Shown here: positions 35,968 to 45,763 of the stretch, piece after piece
Layout: each line of letters starts with the position of its first letter
Numbering within the stretch: position 1 is the stretch's first letter
NCBI RefSeq assembly: GCF_014930455.1
Contig: NZ_JAAIYO010000004.1
Span: 124,001 to 188,000 of the forward strand
Reading direction: 5' to 3'
DNA from: Corallococcus soli
GTDB taxonomy: Bacteria; Myxococcota; Myxococcia; Myxococcales; Myxococcaceae
Length of the DNA stretch: 64,000 nt
Translations under genes and position numbers: made by a program
The notes under the pieces: model-generated
Database searches by the model: none
Told to the model about the DNA's origin: nothing
Seen by the model: only the letters and a program-made list of their open reading frames with translations

Positions 35968-38481
35968 TCACCGTCCGCGCAGGCCCTGGGCAATCTTCAG
36001 GATGTCCGCGAGCACGCCCGCCGCCGTGACGGGGCCTCCCGCGCCCGCTCCCTGCACCAGCAGCGGGTGGTCCGCGTAGCGCTCCGTGGAGAAGGCCACG
36101 AACGCCTCCGAGCCGCGCAGCCGCGTCGCCGGGTGCTCCTTCGCCACGGCCACCGGCCCCACGCGCAGCACCGGCCCGTCCTTCGCGGCGGGGTCGATGC
36201 GCGCCAGGTAGCGCAGCACCTTGCCCTCCGCGCGCAGGCCCTCGATGCGCGACGTGAACGTGCGGTCCAGCTTCTCCAGGCTGGTGAGGAAGCGCTCCAC
36301 GTCGGCCTCCTCCAGGTACTCGCGCGGCACGAAGGGCTCCACCTCCACGTCCTCCATCGACAGCTCCAGGCCCTGCTCGCGCGCCAGGATGAGCGCCTTT
36401 CGCGCCGCGTCCGTGCCCGCCAGGTCCTCGCGCGGGTGCGGCTCCGTGAAGCCCAGCTCGCGCGCGGTGCGCACCGCCTTCGACAGCGGCACGCCGTCCA
36501 TCAACTGCTGGCTCAGGTAGCCGAGCGTCCCGGAGAAGGAGCCCTCCACGCCGTGCACCCGGTCCCCCGTGCGCACCAGGTCCTTCAGCGTCTGGATGAC
36601 GGGCAGGCCCGCGCCCACCGTCGTCTCGTAGTGGTACGCGCGGTGGTTCAGGCGCGCGGTGCTTCTGAGCCGCTCCCACACCTCGCGCGGCTGCGTCAGC
36701 GGCTTCTTGTTCGCCGCCACGACGTGGATGCCGCCGCGGAAGGCCTCCAGGTACAGCGCCTCCATGCCGTCCGCCGCGGTGCAGTCCACCAGCACCGGCA
36801 CCGGCAGCCGCCGCAGCGGCTCCAGCAGCGCCTGCACCACGGGCGGTGACGCTCCCTCGGGCACCGCTTCAATGCGCTCGCGCCACTGGTGCAGCGGGAT
36901 GCCCTCCGGCGAGAAGAGCACCCGCCGGCTGTCCGCGAGCCCCACCAGGTTGAGCTGGATGCCGTGCTCCTGCGCCAGCGTCTGTTGCAGCGTGCGCAGC
37001 TGCTCCAGCAGTTGGCTGCCCACCACGCCATGGCCCAGCACCAGCAGGCTCACCTCCTCGTGGGCGAAGTGGAAGGCCGCGTGCACCGTGCGCACCGTCA
37101 GCGCCGTCTCCCCTCCATCCACGATGAACGAGATGGAGCGCGCGCTGGCCGTCTGCGCGATGGCGCGCACGTTGATGCCCAGGGCACCCAGCGGCTGGAA
37201 CAGGCGGCCGGCCACGTTGGCGCCCTGGCCCATCGCCTCCGCCACCAGCGCCACCTGCGTCACCGGCGCGCGCACCTGGGGCGGCAGCAGCGCGCCCCGC
37301 TCCAGCTCCGGCGCCAGCTCACGCCGCAGCACCTGCTCCGCGCGCGCCGCATGGGCCTTGTGCAGCACCACCGCCACCGAACGGCCCGGCGACGACTGCG
37401 CCGCCATCCACGCGTCGATGCCCGCCGCCTCCAGCGCCTGCAACGCGCGAGGCCCCACCGGCCGCGCCGCTTCCTCCGCGCCGCCCTCCAGCCCCAGCAG
37501 CGCCAGGTCCTCCAGCGACACCACGCAGGTGGGCACGCTGCCGTCGCCCGCGCCGGGCACGTCGATGAGGGTGCCGGGCTCGTCGGGCTGTTGCAGGTGG
37601 CGCACGCGCAGCGGGATGTCCGCGTCGCGCAGCGTGGACAGCGCGCGCGGGTGCAGCGTGGGCAGGCCCAGGTACACCAGCTCCAGTGCTTCGGTGTAGC
37701 TCAGGTGCGGCACCGGCCGTGCGTCCGCGACGTGGAGCGGATCCGCCGTCATCACCCCTGGCACGTCCGTCCACAGGGTCAGCGGCGTGCCCAGCAGCAC
37801 GGCCAGCACCGCCGCCGTCTCGTCCGCGCCACCGGAGCCCAGCGTGGTGGAGCGCCCGTCGAGCGACACCCCGCGCCCTCCCGCATGCAGCGTCAGCCGT
37901 CCCTCCCAGGTGGGCCGCAGCGTCGCCACACGCGCGCGGGTGTGCTCCCGGTCCACGCGCGCCTGTCCGGGCTCGCCCTCCGTCACCGTCCAGTCCGCCC
38001 CGTCCACCTCCAGCGAAGGCACGCCCCGCGCTCCCAGCAGCCGTCCCAGCAGCGCCGCCGTCAGCCGCTCGCCCGCGCCCTGAACCACGTCCTCCAGCGC
38101 CGGGCGTCGCTCGCGCACGAGGCTGGCGCCATCCAGCGCGCGCCGCGCGGGCTCCAGCAGCGACGCCAGCGTGCGCGTCCCCTCCGCCTCCACCGACGTG
38201 GAGCCCGGAGGCGCGCCCAGCCGGCGCTCGGCCTCCTCCAGCATCAACAGGCCGCGCGCCAGGAGGCCATCCAGCTCCTGTCGCGCCAGCACGGCGTTGC
38301 CCTTCAACGCGATGGACAGCGCGGCCTCCAGGCCCGTGGACAGCCACGGCGGCGACGAGACGATGGCGGCGCGCGTGGTGCCCGCGTCGCGGCGCGACAG
38401 GTGCGTGGCCACGGACGCGAGGCCCAGGGCGGTGTCGAGCAGGAAGGGCGCGTAGCGGGTGATGCTCACGGGGGCAGTCAT
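35968..38481 (-). CDS. thrA: Homoserine dehydrogenase with degenerate aspartokinase domain
   Basis: An 837-residue protein with the ThrA/MetL layout: aspartokinase-like domain (1-310), ACT region (about 320-470), homoserine dehydrogenase (about 476-837). The dehydrogenase part looks intact: VLGHGVVGSQL for NADP (481-491), AANKKPLT, YHYETTVGAGLPVI and EGSFSGTLGYL. The kinase part keeps LWTDVPGVMTADP but its N-terminus reads ITRYAPFLLDTALGLAS where active kinases have K-F-G-G-T-S-V. Kinase activity is therefore doubtful. The start overlaps the metX stop by 4 bases (ATGA). It supplies homoserine to MetX. Confidence 0.88.
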   Translation of the reverse strand: MTAPVSITRYAPFLLDTALGLASVATHLSRRDAGTTRAAIVSSPPWLSTGLEAALSIALKGNAVLARQELDGLLARGLLMLEEAERRLGAPPGSTSVEAEGTRTLASLLEPARRALDGASLVRERRPALEDVVQGAGERLTAALLGRLLGARGVPSLEVDGADWTVTEGEPGQARVDREHTRARVATLRPTWEGRLTLHAGGRGVSLDGRSTTLGSGGADETAAVLAVLLGTPLTLWTDVPGVMTADPLHVADARPVPHLSYTEALELVYLGLPTLHPRALSTLRDADIPLRVRHLQQPDEPGTLIDVPGAGDGSVPTCVVSLEDLALLGLEGGAEEAARPVGPRALQALEAAGIDAWMAAQSSPGRSVAVVLHKAHAARAEQVLRRELAPELERGALLPPQVRAPVTQVALVAEAMGQGANVAGRLFQPLGALGINVRAIAQTASARSISFIVDGGETALTVRTVHAAFHFAHEEVSLLVLGHGVVGSQLLEQLRTLQQTLAQEHGIQLNLVGLADSRRVLFSPEGIPLHQWRERIEAVPEGASPPVVQALLEPLRRLPVPVLVDCTAADGMEALYLEAFRGGIHVVAANKKPLTQPREVWERLRSTARLNHRAYHYETTVGAGLPVIQTLKDLVRTGDRVHGVEGSFSGTLGYLSQQLMDGVPLSKAVRTARELGFTEPHPREDLAGTDAARKALILAREQGLELSMEDVEVEPFVPREYLEEADVERFLTSLEKLDRTFTSRIEGLRAEGKVLRYLARIDPAAKDGPVLRVGPVAVAKEHPATRLRGSEAFVAFSTERYADHPLLVQGAGAGGPVTAAGVLADILKIAQGLRGR

Positions 38482-39815
38482 GAAGTCTTCCGGGCGCGGA
38501 CGCCGGCAGGGGAGGAGGGGCGGGCATCACGGCCCACGCCCGGGGGCAGGGCCAGGGCGCGCAGCAACAGGGGCGCGAGCGCGTCCCATTCGATGAGGAA
38601 GCCGTCGTGGCCGTGCACGCTGCACAGGGCCGCGTATTCGGCGTGCAGGCCCTGCGCGCGCAGGCGCCGGGACAGCGTCACCATGTGTTCGGGCGGGAAG
38701 AGCTGGTCGCGGTCGATGCCGATGCTCAGCGTGCTCGCGCGGATCCGGTCCAGGCCGGGACCGCCGCGCGGCGTGGGCACGCGCGCCAGGTCGTGGTGGT
38801 CCATGGCGCCTAGCAGCGCCAGGTAGGAGCGGGCATCGAAGCGCGCCTCCAGCTTCGCGCCCTGGTGCTCCAGGTAGCTCTCCACCGGGTACAGCGCTCG
38901 CGAAGACCACGCCTGCGGGCGCTTCTGGAGCGCGTCCAGGCCGGCCTCCGCGCGGTAGGTGAGCGTCGCCAGCTGACGCGCCAGCTCCAGGCCGCGCCGG
39001 GGGGACTCCGGGTACTCCGGATCCAACAGGATGGCCTGCCGGGCCACGTGGTTCCAGCCCACCACCCACGCGGACGCCGACTCCGCCGTGGCGATGGGCA
39101 CCATGCGCTGGAAGCGCTCCGGCGCGAGCGCCGCGAGGCACAGCACCACCATGCCGCCCAGCGAGCCGCCAGTGACGAGCGCCACCTCCTCGATGCCCAG
39201 CGCGTCCAGCGCCGCGAGGATGGAGCGCGCCTGGTCCCACGGCGTGAGGGTGGCGGGGAGGCTGCGCTCATCCAGGCGCAGGTCGCCCTTGGCCAGCACC
39301 GGTGACGGGCCGAAGCGGGTGTCGTCGGTGCGCAGGGGGAAGCCTTCGTCCGCGGGGCCGAAGGTGCCGTAGCAGGAGCCCTGGTTGTTGAAGCACAGCA
39401 GGCGCACGCGCGAAGGGTCCAGCGGCCGGCCCTTCCCGATGACGGGCTCCCACCAGCCGCCCTCGCCCCCCGCGTGCATGTCTCCGGTGAGCGCGTGCAC
39501 CAGCAGCACGGTGGGCACGGGGTCGGGCGCGCGTCGCGGACCGTCGCGACGTGCATCGGCGGCGGCGTCCCGCAACTCGGAGGCGGAGCGCCGCACGACT
39601 TGAAGCCTGCCCGCGCGCGTCGCCTCTTCCGAATGCACGCGCGAGCGCGACCGCAGCCACGCGAGGTCCTCCGGGGGCCCCCACCACCAGCCGCGCACCA
39701 GGTGGGGCGCCACGCGGGCGCCGGCCTCCAGGGGCAGGTCCGGCAGCGACAGGTCGAAGACGCGCGGTGTTTCGGCGCGCGCGGGGAGCTCCACGGGATT
39801 CCTCACGGGTCGCAT
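38478..39815 (-). CDS. metX: Homoserine O-acetyltransferase (MetX family)
   Basis: Acylates homoserine for methionine synthesis. A 445-residue alpha/beta-hydrolase-fold enzyme with VLLVHALTGDMHAGG, FNNQGSCYGTFGP, nucleophile Ser218 in GGSLGGM, and the catalytic His in SVHGHDGFLIEW. About 40 extra residues (roughly 60-100) sit before the core. Middle gene of metY-metX-thrA; 4 bases separate it from metY. Acetyl versus succinyl donor specificity cannot be read safely from sequence. Confidence 0.92.
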   Translation of the reverse strand: MRPVRNPVELPARAETPRVFDLSLPDLPLEAGARVAPHLVRGWWWGPPEDLAWLRSRSRVHSEEATRAGRLQVVRRSASELRDAAADARRDGPRRAPDPVPTVLLVHALTGDMHAGGEGGWWEPVIGKGRPLDPSRVRLLCFNNQGSCYGTFGPADEGFPLRTDDTRFGPSPVLAKGDLRLDERSLPATLTPWDQARSILAALDALGIEEVALVTGGSLGGMVVLCLAALAPERFQRMVPIATAESASAWVVGWNHVARQAILLDPEYPESPRRGLELARQLATLTYRAEAGLDALQKRPQAWSSRALYPVESYLEHQGAKLEARFDARSYLALLGAMDHHDLARVPTPRGGPGLDRIRASTLSIGIDRDQLFPPEHMVTLSRRLRAQGLHAEYAALCSVHGHDGFLIEWDALAPLLLRALALPPGVGRDARPSSPAGVRARKTS

Positions 39816-39819
39816 GGCG

Positions 39820-41226
<1,407 letters not shown>

Positions 41227-41277
41227 CTAACGACGCTCTTCGGCGGGGATGCGAGAGCGGAGGCCCGGAACGACGAA

Positions 41278-41305
41278 GCCCACCGACCCTCGCGGGTGGG
41301 TGGGC
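41278..41305 (-). terminator. Attenuator-type hairpin in metY leader
   Basis: Read on the minus strand: GCCCACC, mismatch, ACCC, tetraloop GCGA, GGGT, mismatch, GGTGGGC. This gives an 11-bp stem capped by a GNRA loop. It lies about 31 bases after the leader peptide stop and about 170 bases before metY, and is followed by TTCGTCGTT. It has no strong T run, so it might act with Rho or as a pause. Confidence 0.5.
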
Positions 41306-41366
41306 TCCGGTGGCTCGCCAGGGGCAGGCTGTGCGTCAGCCGGCCGCGGCGGGCTTGGGCCCACCC
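41298..41366 (-). promoter_or_regulatory. Candidate antiterminator pairing in metY leader
   Basis: The 8 bases GGGTGGGC at 41366-41359 lie inside the leader peptide gene just after its Met/Cys codons. They pair perfectly with GCCCACCC at 41305-41298, the 5' arm of the downstream hairpin. The two pairings exclude each other, as in amino-acid attenuators. A ribosome stalled at the Met/Cys codons would leave the first arm free. Confidence 0.5.
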
Positions 41367-41410
41367 GGAACAAGCATCGAACACATGCACATGGCGGAGG
41401 TGACGAACAT
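41336..41410 (-). CDS. Met/Cys-rich leader peptide of the metY operon
   Basis: A 24-residue frame starting at ATG 41410 with MFVTSAMCMCSMLV and ending PAAAG before TGA at 41336. Three Met and two Cys sit within six residues (MCMCSM, 41392-41375). That is what a peptide sensing sulfur amino acids should contain. No Shine-Dalgarno precedes the ATG, but the predicted transcript start lies only a few bases upstream, so it may be translated as a leaderless message. An upstream in-frame ATG at 41434 would lie inside the promoter. Found by reading the metY leader; not a database match. Confidence 0.55.
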   Translation of the reverse strand: MFVTSAMCMCSMLVPGGPKPAAAG

Positions 41411-41420
41411 TCTGCGAATA

Positions 41421-41449
41421 GAAGTAGCGAGCATGCCACGCACTGTCAA
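41421..41449 (-). promoter_or_regulatory. Candidate sigma-70-type promoter of the metY operon
   Basis: On the minus strand a perfect -35 box TTGACA (41449-41444), a 17-base spacer and TACTTC (41426-41421) as a poor -10 box. The predicted start at about 41414 lies 4 bases before the leader peptide ATG. It overlaps the first codons of the plus-strand hydrolase remnant. Confidence 0.5.
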
Positions 41450-41912
41450 GCCACCCCCTGGAACGAAGCTGCTGGCCTGCCTCGTCACCTGTCTCCTCGC
41501 GGGCGCGTGTTCCCGGCCCGCGCCGCCCACCGCCATGACCTTGCGAAAGACGTTCCGCACACAGCTGGACGTCTCCGTGCACGGGAAGACGGGCACGGCG
41601 CTGGACCGCGCCACGGGGCCGGAGCTGTGGATGCGCAACCCGGTGAGCTTCGTGGAGTCCCTGCGCGTGCCCACGCAGATCATCGAGGGCGCGGAAGAAG
41701 GCAACACCGGCGCGTTCGAACCCCTGCGCAAGGCGGCGAAGGGCGCGCCGCTGTCGTTCCTCGCCGTGCCCGGCGCCACGCACTTCAGTGTGCTCGCGCC
41801 CGTGACGGAGCTGCTGGCGCGCAAGCTCGCGGAAGCGCCAGCGGAGGCACCGGCGGTGAGCCTCACGGACGCGGAGGTCCGTGAGGCGATGCGCGTCGAA
41901 CGCGACAGGTGA
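41433..41912 (+). pseudogene. Truncated alpha/beta-hydrolase lipoprotein
   Basis: A 159-residue frame. It has a lipoprotein signal (KLLACLVTCLLAGAC, Cys26), about 25 residues of mature sequence, then the last third of an alpha/beta hydrolase: LWMRNPVSFVESLRVPTQII, EGAEEGN, and the catalytic-His region VPGATHFSVLAPVTELL. The central part with the nucleophile elbow (G-x-S-x-G) is missing, consistent with an internal in-frame deletion of roughly 150-200 residues. Probably inactive. Its start overlaps the opposite metY promoter. Confidence 0.6.
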
Positions 41913-41919
41913 GGTCCGC

Positions 41920-42546
41920 TCAGCGCACCCGCGCGTTCGCGGGGTAGGGCGGCAGCGCGCCCTGGAAGCCCGGCTGCGCCTTCACGCGCTTCAGCCACGC
42001 GAGCACGGCCGGGTACGGCGTCAGCGCCACGCCCGCGTCCGGCGCGAGGTGCACGTACGCGAACAGGCCCAGGTCCGCGACGGTGTAGCGCTCCTCCACC
42101 AGGAACGTGCGGGTGCCCAGGTGGCGCTCCAGCACCTCCAACGCGCGCACGCCGCCGGAGACGCGCTGACGGAACACCTCCGGTTGCAGGGGCTCGCGGC
42201 CGGTGAGCCGCCAGTAGCGCGCGGTGCCCAGGTTGGGCTCCACCGCGTTCTGTTCGAAGAACAGCCACTGGTGCACCTGCGCTCGCGCGAAGCGGTCCTC
42301 GGGCAACAGGCTCGTGCCCTCCGCGAGGAACAGCAGGATGGCGTTGGACTCCGCCAGGAACCGTCCCGGCTCCGGCTCCAGCACCGGGATGCGGCCGTCC
42401 GGGTTCTTGTTCGCGTGGAAGTCGGCGGTGTGGCTCTCGCCCGCGAAGATGTCCACCGGCACCAGCTCGTACGCGATGCCCAGCTGCGCGAAGAGGGTGC
42501 GGACCTTGTAGCCGTTCGCGGAAGGAAGGAAGTCGTAGAGGCGCAT
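41920..42546 (-). CDS. Glutathione S-transferase family protein
   Basis: A 208-residue cytosolic GST. The thioredoxin-like N-terminal domain (about 1-78) has FLPSANGYKVRTLFAQLG, NPDGRIPVLEPEPG (cis-Pro) and ESNAILLFLAEG. The helical C-terminal domain ends with the N-capping VADLGLFAYVHL region. The likely role is conjugation or detoxification. It starts with ATG 42546 and ends 7 bases from the convergent hydrolase remnant. Confidence 0.9.
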   Translation of the reverse strand: MRLYDFLPSANGYKVRTLFAQLGIAYELVPVDIFAGESHTADFHANKNPDGRIPVLEPEPGRFLAESNAILLFLAEGTSLLPEDRFARAQVHQWLFFEQNAVEPNLGTARYWRLTGREPLQPEVFRQRVSGGVRALEVLERHLGTRTFLVEERYTVADLGLFAYVHLAPDAGVALTPYPAVLAWLKRVKAQPGFQGALPPYPANARVR

Positions 42547-42656
42547 CCAGGCTCCAGGCCAGGAGGAAGATGCCTGCGACCCTACGGCGCCCCATCCACC
42601 CGGGGCACTCCGCTTCTTGCGGTGGAATCGCCGCGAGAAGCGGGAGCGGACCAGGA

Positions 42657-43625
42657 CTACGGCGTAGGGGTGGCCTCGTTCCAGACCTCGGAGACGCGGC
42701 CAATCTGATCGAACGCGCAGTGCACGGCGCCCGCGATGACCTTGTCGTTCACCGGGAACTGGAGCCCGGTGAAGTAGGACTCGGCGGCCCGGATGTCGTC
42801 GATGAGGTAATCCTGGTCGCCGTAGGTGAAGTAGAACTTCGTGCTACCGCGCAGCGACGCTTGGCTCGCATCCCAGTCCATGCTCCCCGACCACGGCTTC
42901 TCGCCGCCGCAGCTGAGCGCGTAGACGCCCGGGTAGCGGTCGCCGTAGCGCGGCAGGAAGCTGGCGGTCAGCTGGATGGAGCCGCCCGACGAGCCGCCGA
43001 AGTAGATGGGCCCGTTCAGGATGTCCCAGCTCCGGCGCACCGTTTCGATGATCTCCGCCAGCGCCGCCGCGTTCTTGCCCTCCAGGTCGCGATCCGCGTC
43101 CGTCGCTTCGGTGGAGCAGTCCGTGCGCTCCGGGGTCGTCCACCAGGCGCACTTGTTCGGCGCGAGCGCCGCCACGTAGAGCGTGTTGTGCCCGTAGGTC
43201 CAACCGCCGTGGGTGAACAGCGCGCGGGGGTTGCCGCCGTTGTAGGCCGAGGCGCCATCCCCGTGCAGGTAGATGGCCAGCTTCATGGGCGCGGCCGCGA
43301 TGCCCGCCTGGGGCTCGATGATCTTCACCCGCGCCGCGCCGACCTGCGCCTCGCAGAACGACAGGGTGCCCGCGTCCGTCTGCGTCGTCCCCGTGGTGAT
43401 GCAGGGCAGCTTGCCGGCGCCCCGCGAGCTGCCCGAGCCCGCGTCCGTGCCGGCGTCCACCTGCGTGCCCGCGTCGGTGCCCGCATCCACACCCGCGTCC
43501 GTCCCAGCATCGGTGGCGGTGCCCGAGTCGGCGGTGCTGCCCGCATCGGGCGTAGGCTCATCAGGGTCGTCCGAACACGCGGACAGGCCCAGGGCAAGGA
43601 CGGCGGCGAGGACGAGACGGGGCAT
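42657..43625 (-). CDS. Lipoprotein esterase/PHB-depolymerase-like with DAG linker
   Basis: A 322-residue protein. Lipobox LSAC (Cys17), then a low-complexity TDAGTDAGVDAG linker to about residue 65 that would reach away from the membrane, then an alpha/beta-hydrolase domain with YLHGDGASAYNGG (oxyanion region), nucleophile in YFGGSSGGSIQL, and a late His in AGAVHCAFD. Such anchored esterases with Asp-Ala-Gly spacers are common in myxobacteria. The substrate is unknown. Divergent from the P450 gene. Confidence 0.82.
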   Translation of the reverse strand: MPRLVLAAVLALGLSACSDDPDEPTPDAGSTADSGTATDAGTDAGVDAGTDAGTQVDAGTDAGSGSSRGAGKLPCITTGTTQTDAGTLSFCEAQVGAARVKIIEPQAGIAAAPMKLAIYLHGDGASAYNGGNPRALFTHGGWTYGHNTLYVAALAPNKCAWWTTPERTDCSTEATDADRDLEGKNAAALAEIIETVRRSWDILNGPIYFGGSSGGSIQLTASFLPRYGDRYPGVYALSCGGEKPWSGSMDWDASQASLRGSTKFYFTYGDQDYLIDDIRAAESYFTGLQFPVNDKVIAGAVHCAFDQIGRVSEVWNEATPTP

Positions 43626-43660
43626 GTGACTCAGGGGAGGGAAGGGGGAGGCGGTGCCTC

Positions 43661-43689
43661 TGTTCAGACGCCAGTATACCGGGTATAGA
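43661..43689 (+). promoter_or_regulatory. Promoter with overlapping palindromic operator before P450
   Basis: A perfect palindrome TATACC-G-GGTATA at 43675-43687 stands out by its AT content. Its right half overlaps a good -10 box TATAGA (43684-43689). A weak -35 TGTTCA lies 17 bases upstream (43661-43666). This is the layout of a repressor-controlled promoter; GntR- or TetR-type regulators bind such sites. No regulator gene is adjacent. Confidence 0.5.
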
Positions 43690-43716
43690 ATTCCAGCCCG
43701 GAGAGGAAATTATTCC

Positions 43717-44904
43717 ATGAGCGGACGCGTGAACCTGATGGCCCCGGAGGTCCGGGCCAATCCCTACCCCGTCTACGCGGAGCTGCGGCGCAACGCTCCG
43801 GTGTGTCAGGTGGAGCCAGGTGGCCTCTGGGCGCTCACGCGCTTCGAGGACGTGTCCGCGGCGTTCAAGAACCCGCAGGTGTTCTCCTCGGCGGGGGTGC
43901 GCGCCGTCACGGCGCCCCCGTGGCTGGGCCACAACCCGTTCTCCGAATCCATGATCGTCATGGACCCGCCGCACCACATGCGGCTGCGCGCGCTGGTGAG
44001 CCGCGCGTGGACGCCCACGGCGGTGAACCGGCTGGAGCCTCGCATCCGGAGCTTCGCGCAATCCCTTGCCGAGCGGCTGCACCCGGAGCGGGAGGTGGAC
44101 TTCGTGGATGCCTTCGCCATGCCGCTGCCCGCCAGCGTGATTGGCGAACTGTTCGCGTTGGATCCGCGGATGACCGCCCGCTACAAGCGCTGGTCGGTGG
44201 ACCTGTCCAGCGTGTCCGGGACGACGGAGAAGGACACCCACCGCCACGAGTCCATCCGCGCCACGGTGCGCGAGATGGAGGACTACCTGTCCCAGGTGGT
44301 CGCCGACCGCCGCCGCCAGCCCCAGGACGACATGGTGTCGGACCTGGTGCAGACGCGCGTGGACGGCGAGGCGCTCTCCGACACGGAGCTGATGAGCTTC
44401 CTGTTCCTGCTCGTCGTCGCGGGGCTGGAGACCACCGTGCAGCTCGTCAGCCACTGCGTGCGCATGCTGATGGAGCACCCGCACCTGCTCGCCCGCCTGC
44501 GGGAGAACCCGGCCCAGCTCCCGCGCTTCGTGGAGGAGGTGCTGCGCTTCGAGCCCTCCGTGCACGGCCTGGTGCGCGTCACCACGAAGGCGACGGAGGT
44601 GGCGGGCGTGGTGATTCCGGAGGGCGCGCGCGTGGCGCTGATGGTGGGCTCCGCGTGCCGCGACGGCGAGCGCTTCAAGGACCCGGACACCTTCGACATG
44701 GACCGTGAGGGCGTGAACAACTTCCCCTTCGGCCACGGCATCCACTTCTGCCTGGGCGCGCCCCTGGCCCGGCTGGAGGCGCGCGTGGGGCTGGAGGTGC
44801 TCCTGTCCCGCTTCACGCGCTTCACGCCCGCGGGCCCGGTGAAGTGGAACACCTCCCTCACCGTGCGCGGCCCGCTGACGATGCCCCTCATCCCGCACGC
44901 CTGA
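43717..44904 (+). CDS. Cytochrome P450
   Basis: A 395-residue soluble bacterial P450. It has MDPPHHMRLRALVSRAWTP, the oxygen-binding I-helix AGLETT (235-240), the E-x-x-R of EVLR (274-277) and the heme ligand Cys345 in FPFGHGIHFCLGAPLARLE. All catalytic elements are present. The substrate is unknown; class and length resemble CYP107-type monooxygenases. No ferredoxin is adjacent. ATG 43717 follows GGAGAGG. Expression is probably controlled by the palindrome overlapping its promoter. Confidence 0.95.
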   Translation: MSGRVNLMAPEVRANPYPVYAELRRNAPVCQVEPGGLWALTRFEDVSAAFKNPQVFSSAGVRAVTAPPWLGHNPFSESMIVMDPPHHMRLRALVSRAWTPTAVNRLEPRIRSFAQSLAERLHPEREVDFVDAFAMPLPASVIGELFALDPRMTARYKRWSVDLSSVSGTTEKDTHRHESIRATVREMEDYLSQVVADRRRQPQDDMVSDLVQTRVDGEALSDTELMSFLFLLVVAGLETTVQLVSHCVRMLMEHPHLLARLRENPAQLPRFVEEVLRFEPSVHGLVRVTTKATEVAGVVIPEGARVALMVGSACRDGERFKDPDTFDMDREGVNNFPFGHGIHFCLGAPLARLEARVGLEVLLSRFTRFTPAGPVKWNTSLTVRGPLTMPLIPHA

Positions 44905-44910
44905 GCGCGC

Positions 44911-45759
44911 TCACGCCTCGATGTCGAACGCGAGCGACACGCGCTCGCTGGGCTCCACGTGCAGCAGGCCCTCGCCGGTGGCCAGCGCCCCGGCGGCGGC
45001 GGTCCACGGCTCCACGCAGACGAAGTCCTTGCCCTGCAACGTCCACACGACGAGCAGCCGGAACTCCGGGCTCCACGACAGCTTCACCGGCGGCAGGCCC
45101 GGCCCGCGCGAAAGCACCGTGCCCGGGCCCTTGTGGTCGCGCAGGTGCATGTCCACCTCCGCCTGCGTGAGGTCCAGGCCGGTGAAGGGCACCTCCTTCT
45201 TCTCCCGGTTGTCCCACGCGTGCGTGGCGTCCGTCTCCACGCGGGCCTGGGCCTTGTTCGCCTGCGGCACGCGGAAGTAAGGGTGGTAGCCCAGGTGCAG
45301 CGGCAGGGGCCGCGTGTCCCGGTTCTCCAGGTCGAAGTCGATGGTGAGCCGGCTGCCCACCAGCGAGAACGTCAGCTGCGCGTCGAAGGCCCACGGGTAC
45401 TGGCGCAGCGTCTCCTCCGACGAGGTGAGCCCCAGCACCAGCAGCGAGCCCTCCGCCTGCCGCACGGTCCACGGCAGCCGCCGCGCGAAGCCGTGCTGCG
45501 GCAGGGTGTATGCCTTGCGGTCCGCCGGGTACGTGTCCCCGGGCAGGGGACCGGCGATGGGAAAGAGCACGGGGATGCCCCCGCGCACGTTCTTCGTGAG
45601 GTCGGCGACGGTGCCCTCGTCCAGGAAGAGCACCTCCTCGCCGTCCACCACCATGCGCGTGACGAGCGCGCCGCGCGTGGGGATGACCTCCACGCGGCAC
45701 GCGCCATCCTCCAGCGCGTAGGTGTCCAGCCCCGCGATGCCCGGGAACGGTCCGCTCAT
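44911..45759 (-). CDS. Aldose 1-epimerase family protein
   Basis: A 282-residue protein of the GalM/YeaD fold. It has His residues in LPQHGFARRLPW and LHLGYHPYF and a Glu in VCVEPWT, the positions of the acid and base of mutarotases. It lacks a signal peptide. It resembles the D-hexose-6-phosphate mutarotase branch in length. It follows the P5C dehydrogenase by 4 bases on the same strand. Confidence 0.85.
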   Translation of the reverse strand: MSGPFPGIAGLDTYALEDGACRVEVIPTRGALVTRMVVDGEEVLFLDEGTVADLTKNVRGGIPVLFPIAGPLPGDTYPADRKAYTLPQHGFARRLPWTVRQAEGSLLVLGLTSSEETLRQYPWAFDAQLTFSLVGSRLTIDFDLENRDTRPLPLHLGYHPYFRVPQANKAQARVETDATHAWDNREKKEVPFTGLDLTQAEVDMHLRDHKGPGTVLSRGPGLPPVKLSWSPEFRLLVVWTLQGKDFVCVEPWTAAAGALATGEGLLHVEPSERVSLAFDIEA

Positions 45760-45763
45760 GGGA

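Noticed and set aside
41227-41439. 70-codon minus-strand frame with several Cys in the metY leader
   Set aside because: It uses a different frame from the MCMCSM peptide, lacks Met codons and a ribosome site, and continues without sense through the hairpin. The 24-codon frame fits the predicted transcript start better.
42657-43625. DAG codon repeats in the esterase lipoprotein as a mobile or regulatory repeat
   Set aside because: They encode an ordinary low-complexity spacer behind the lipobox.
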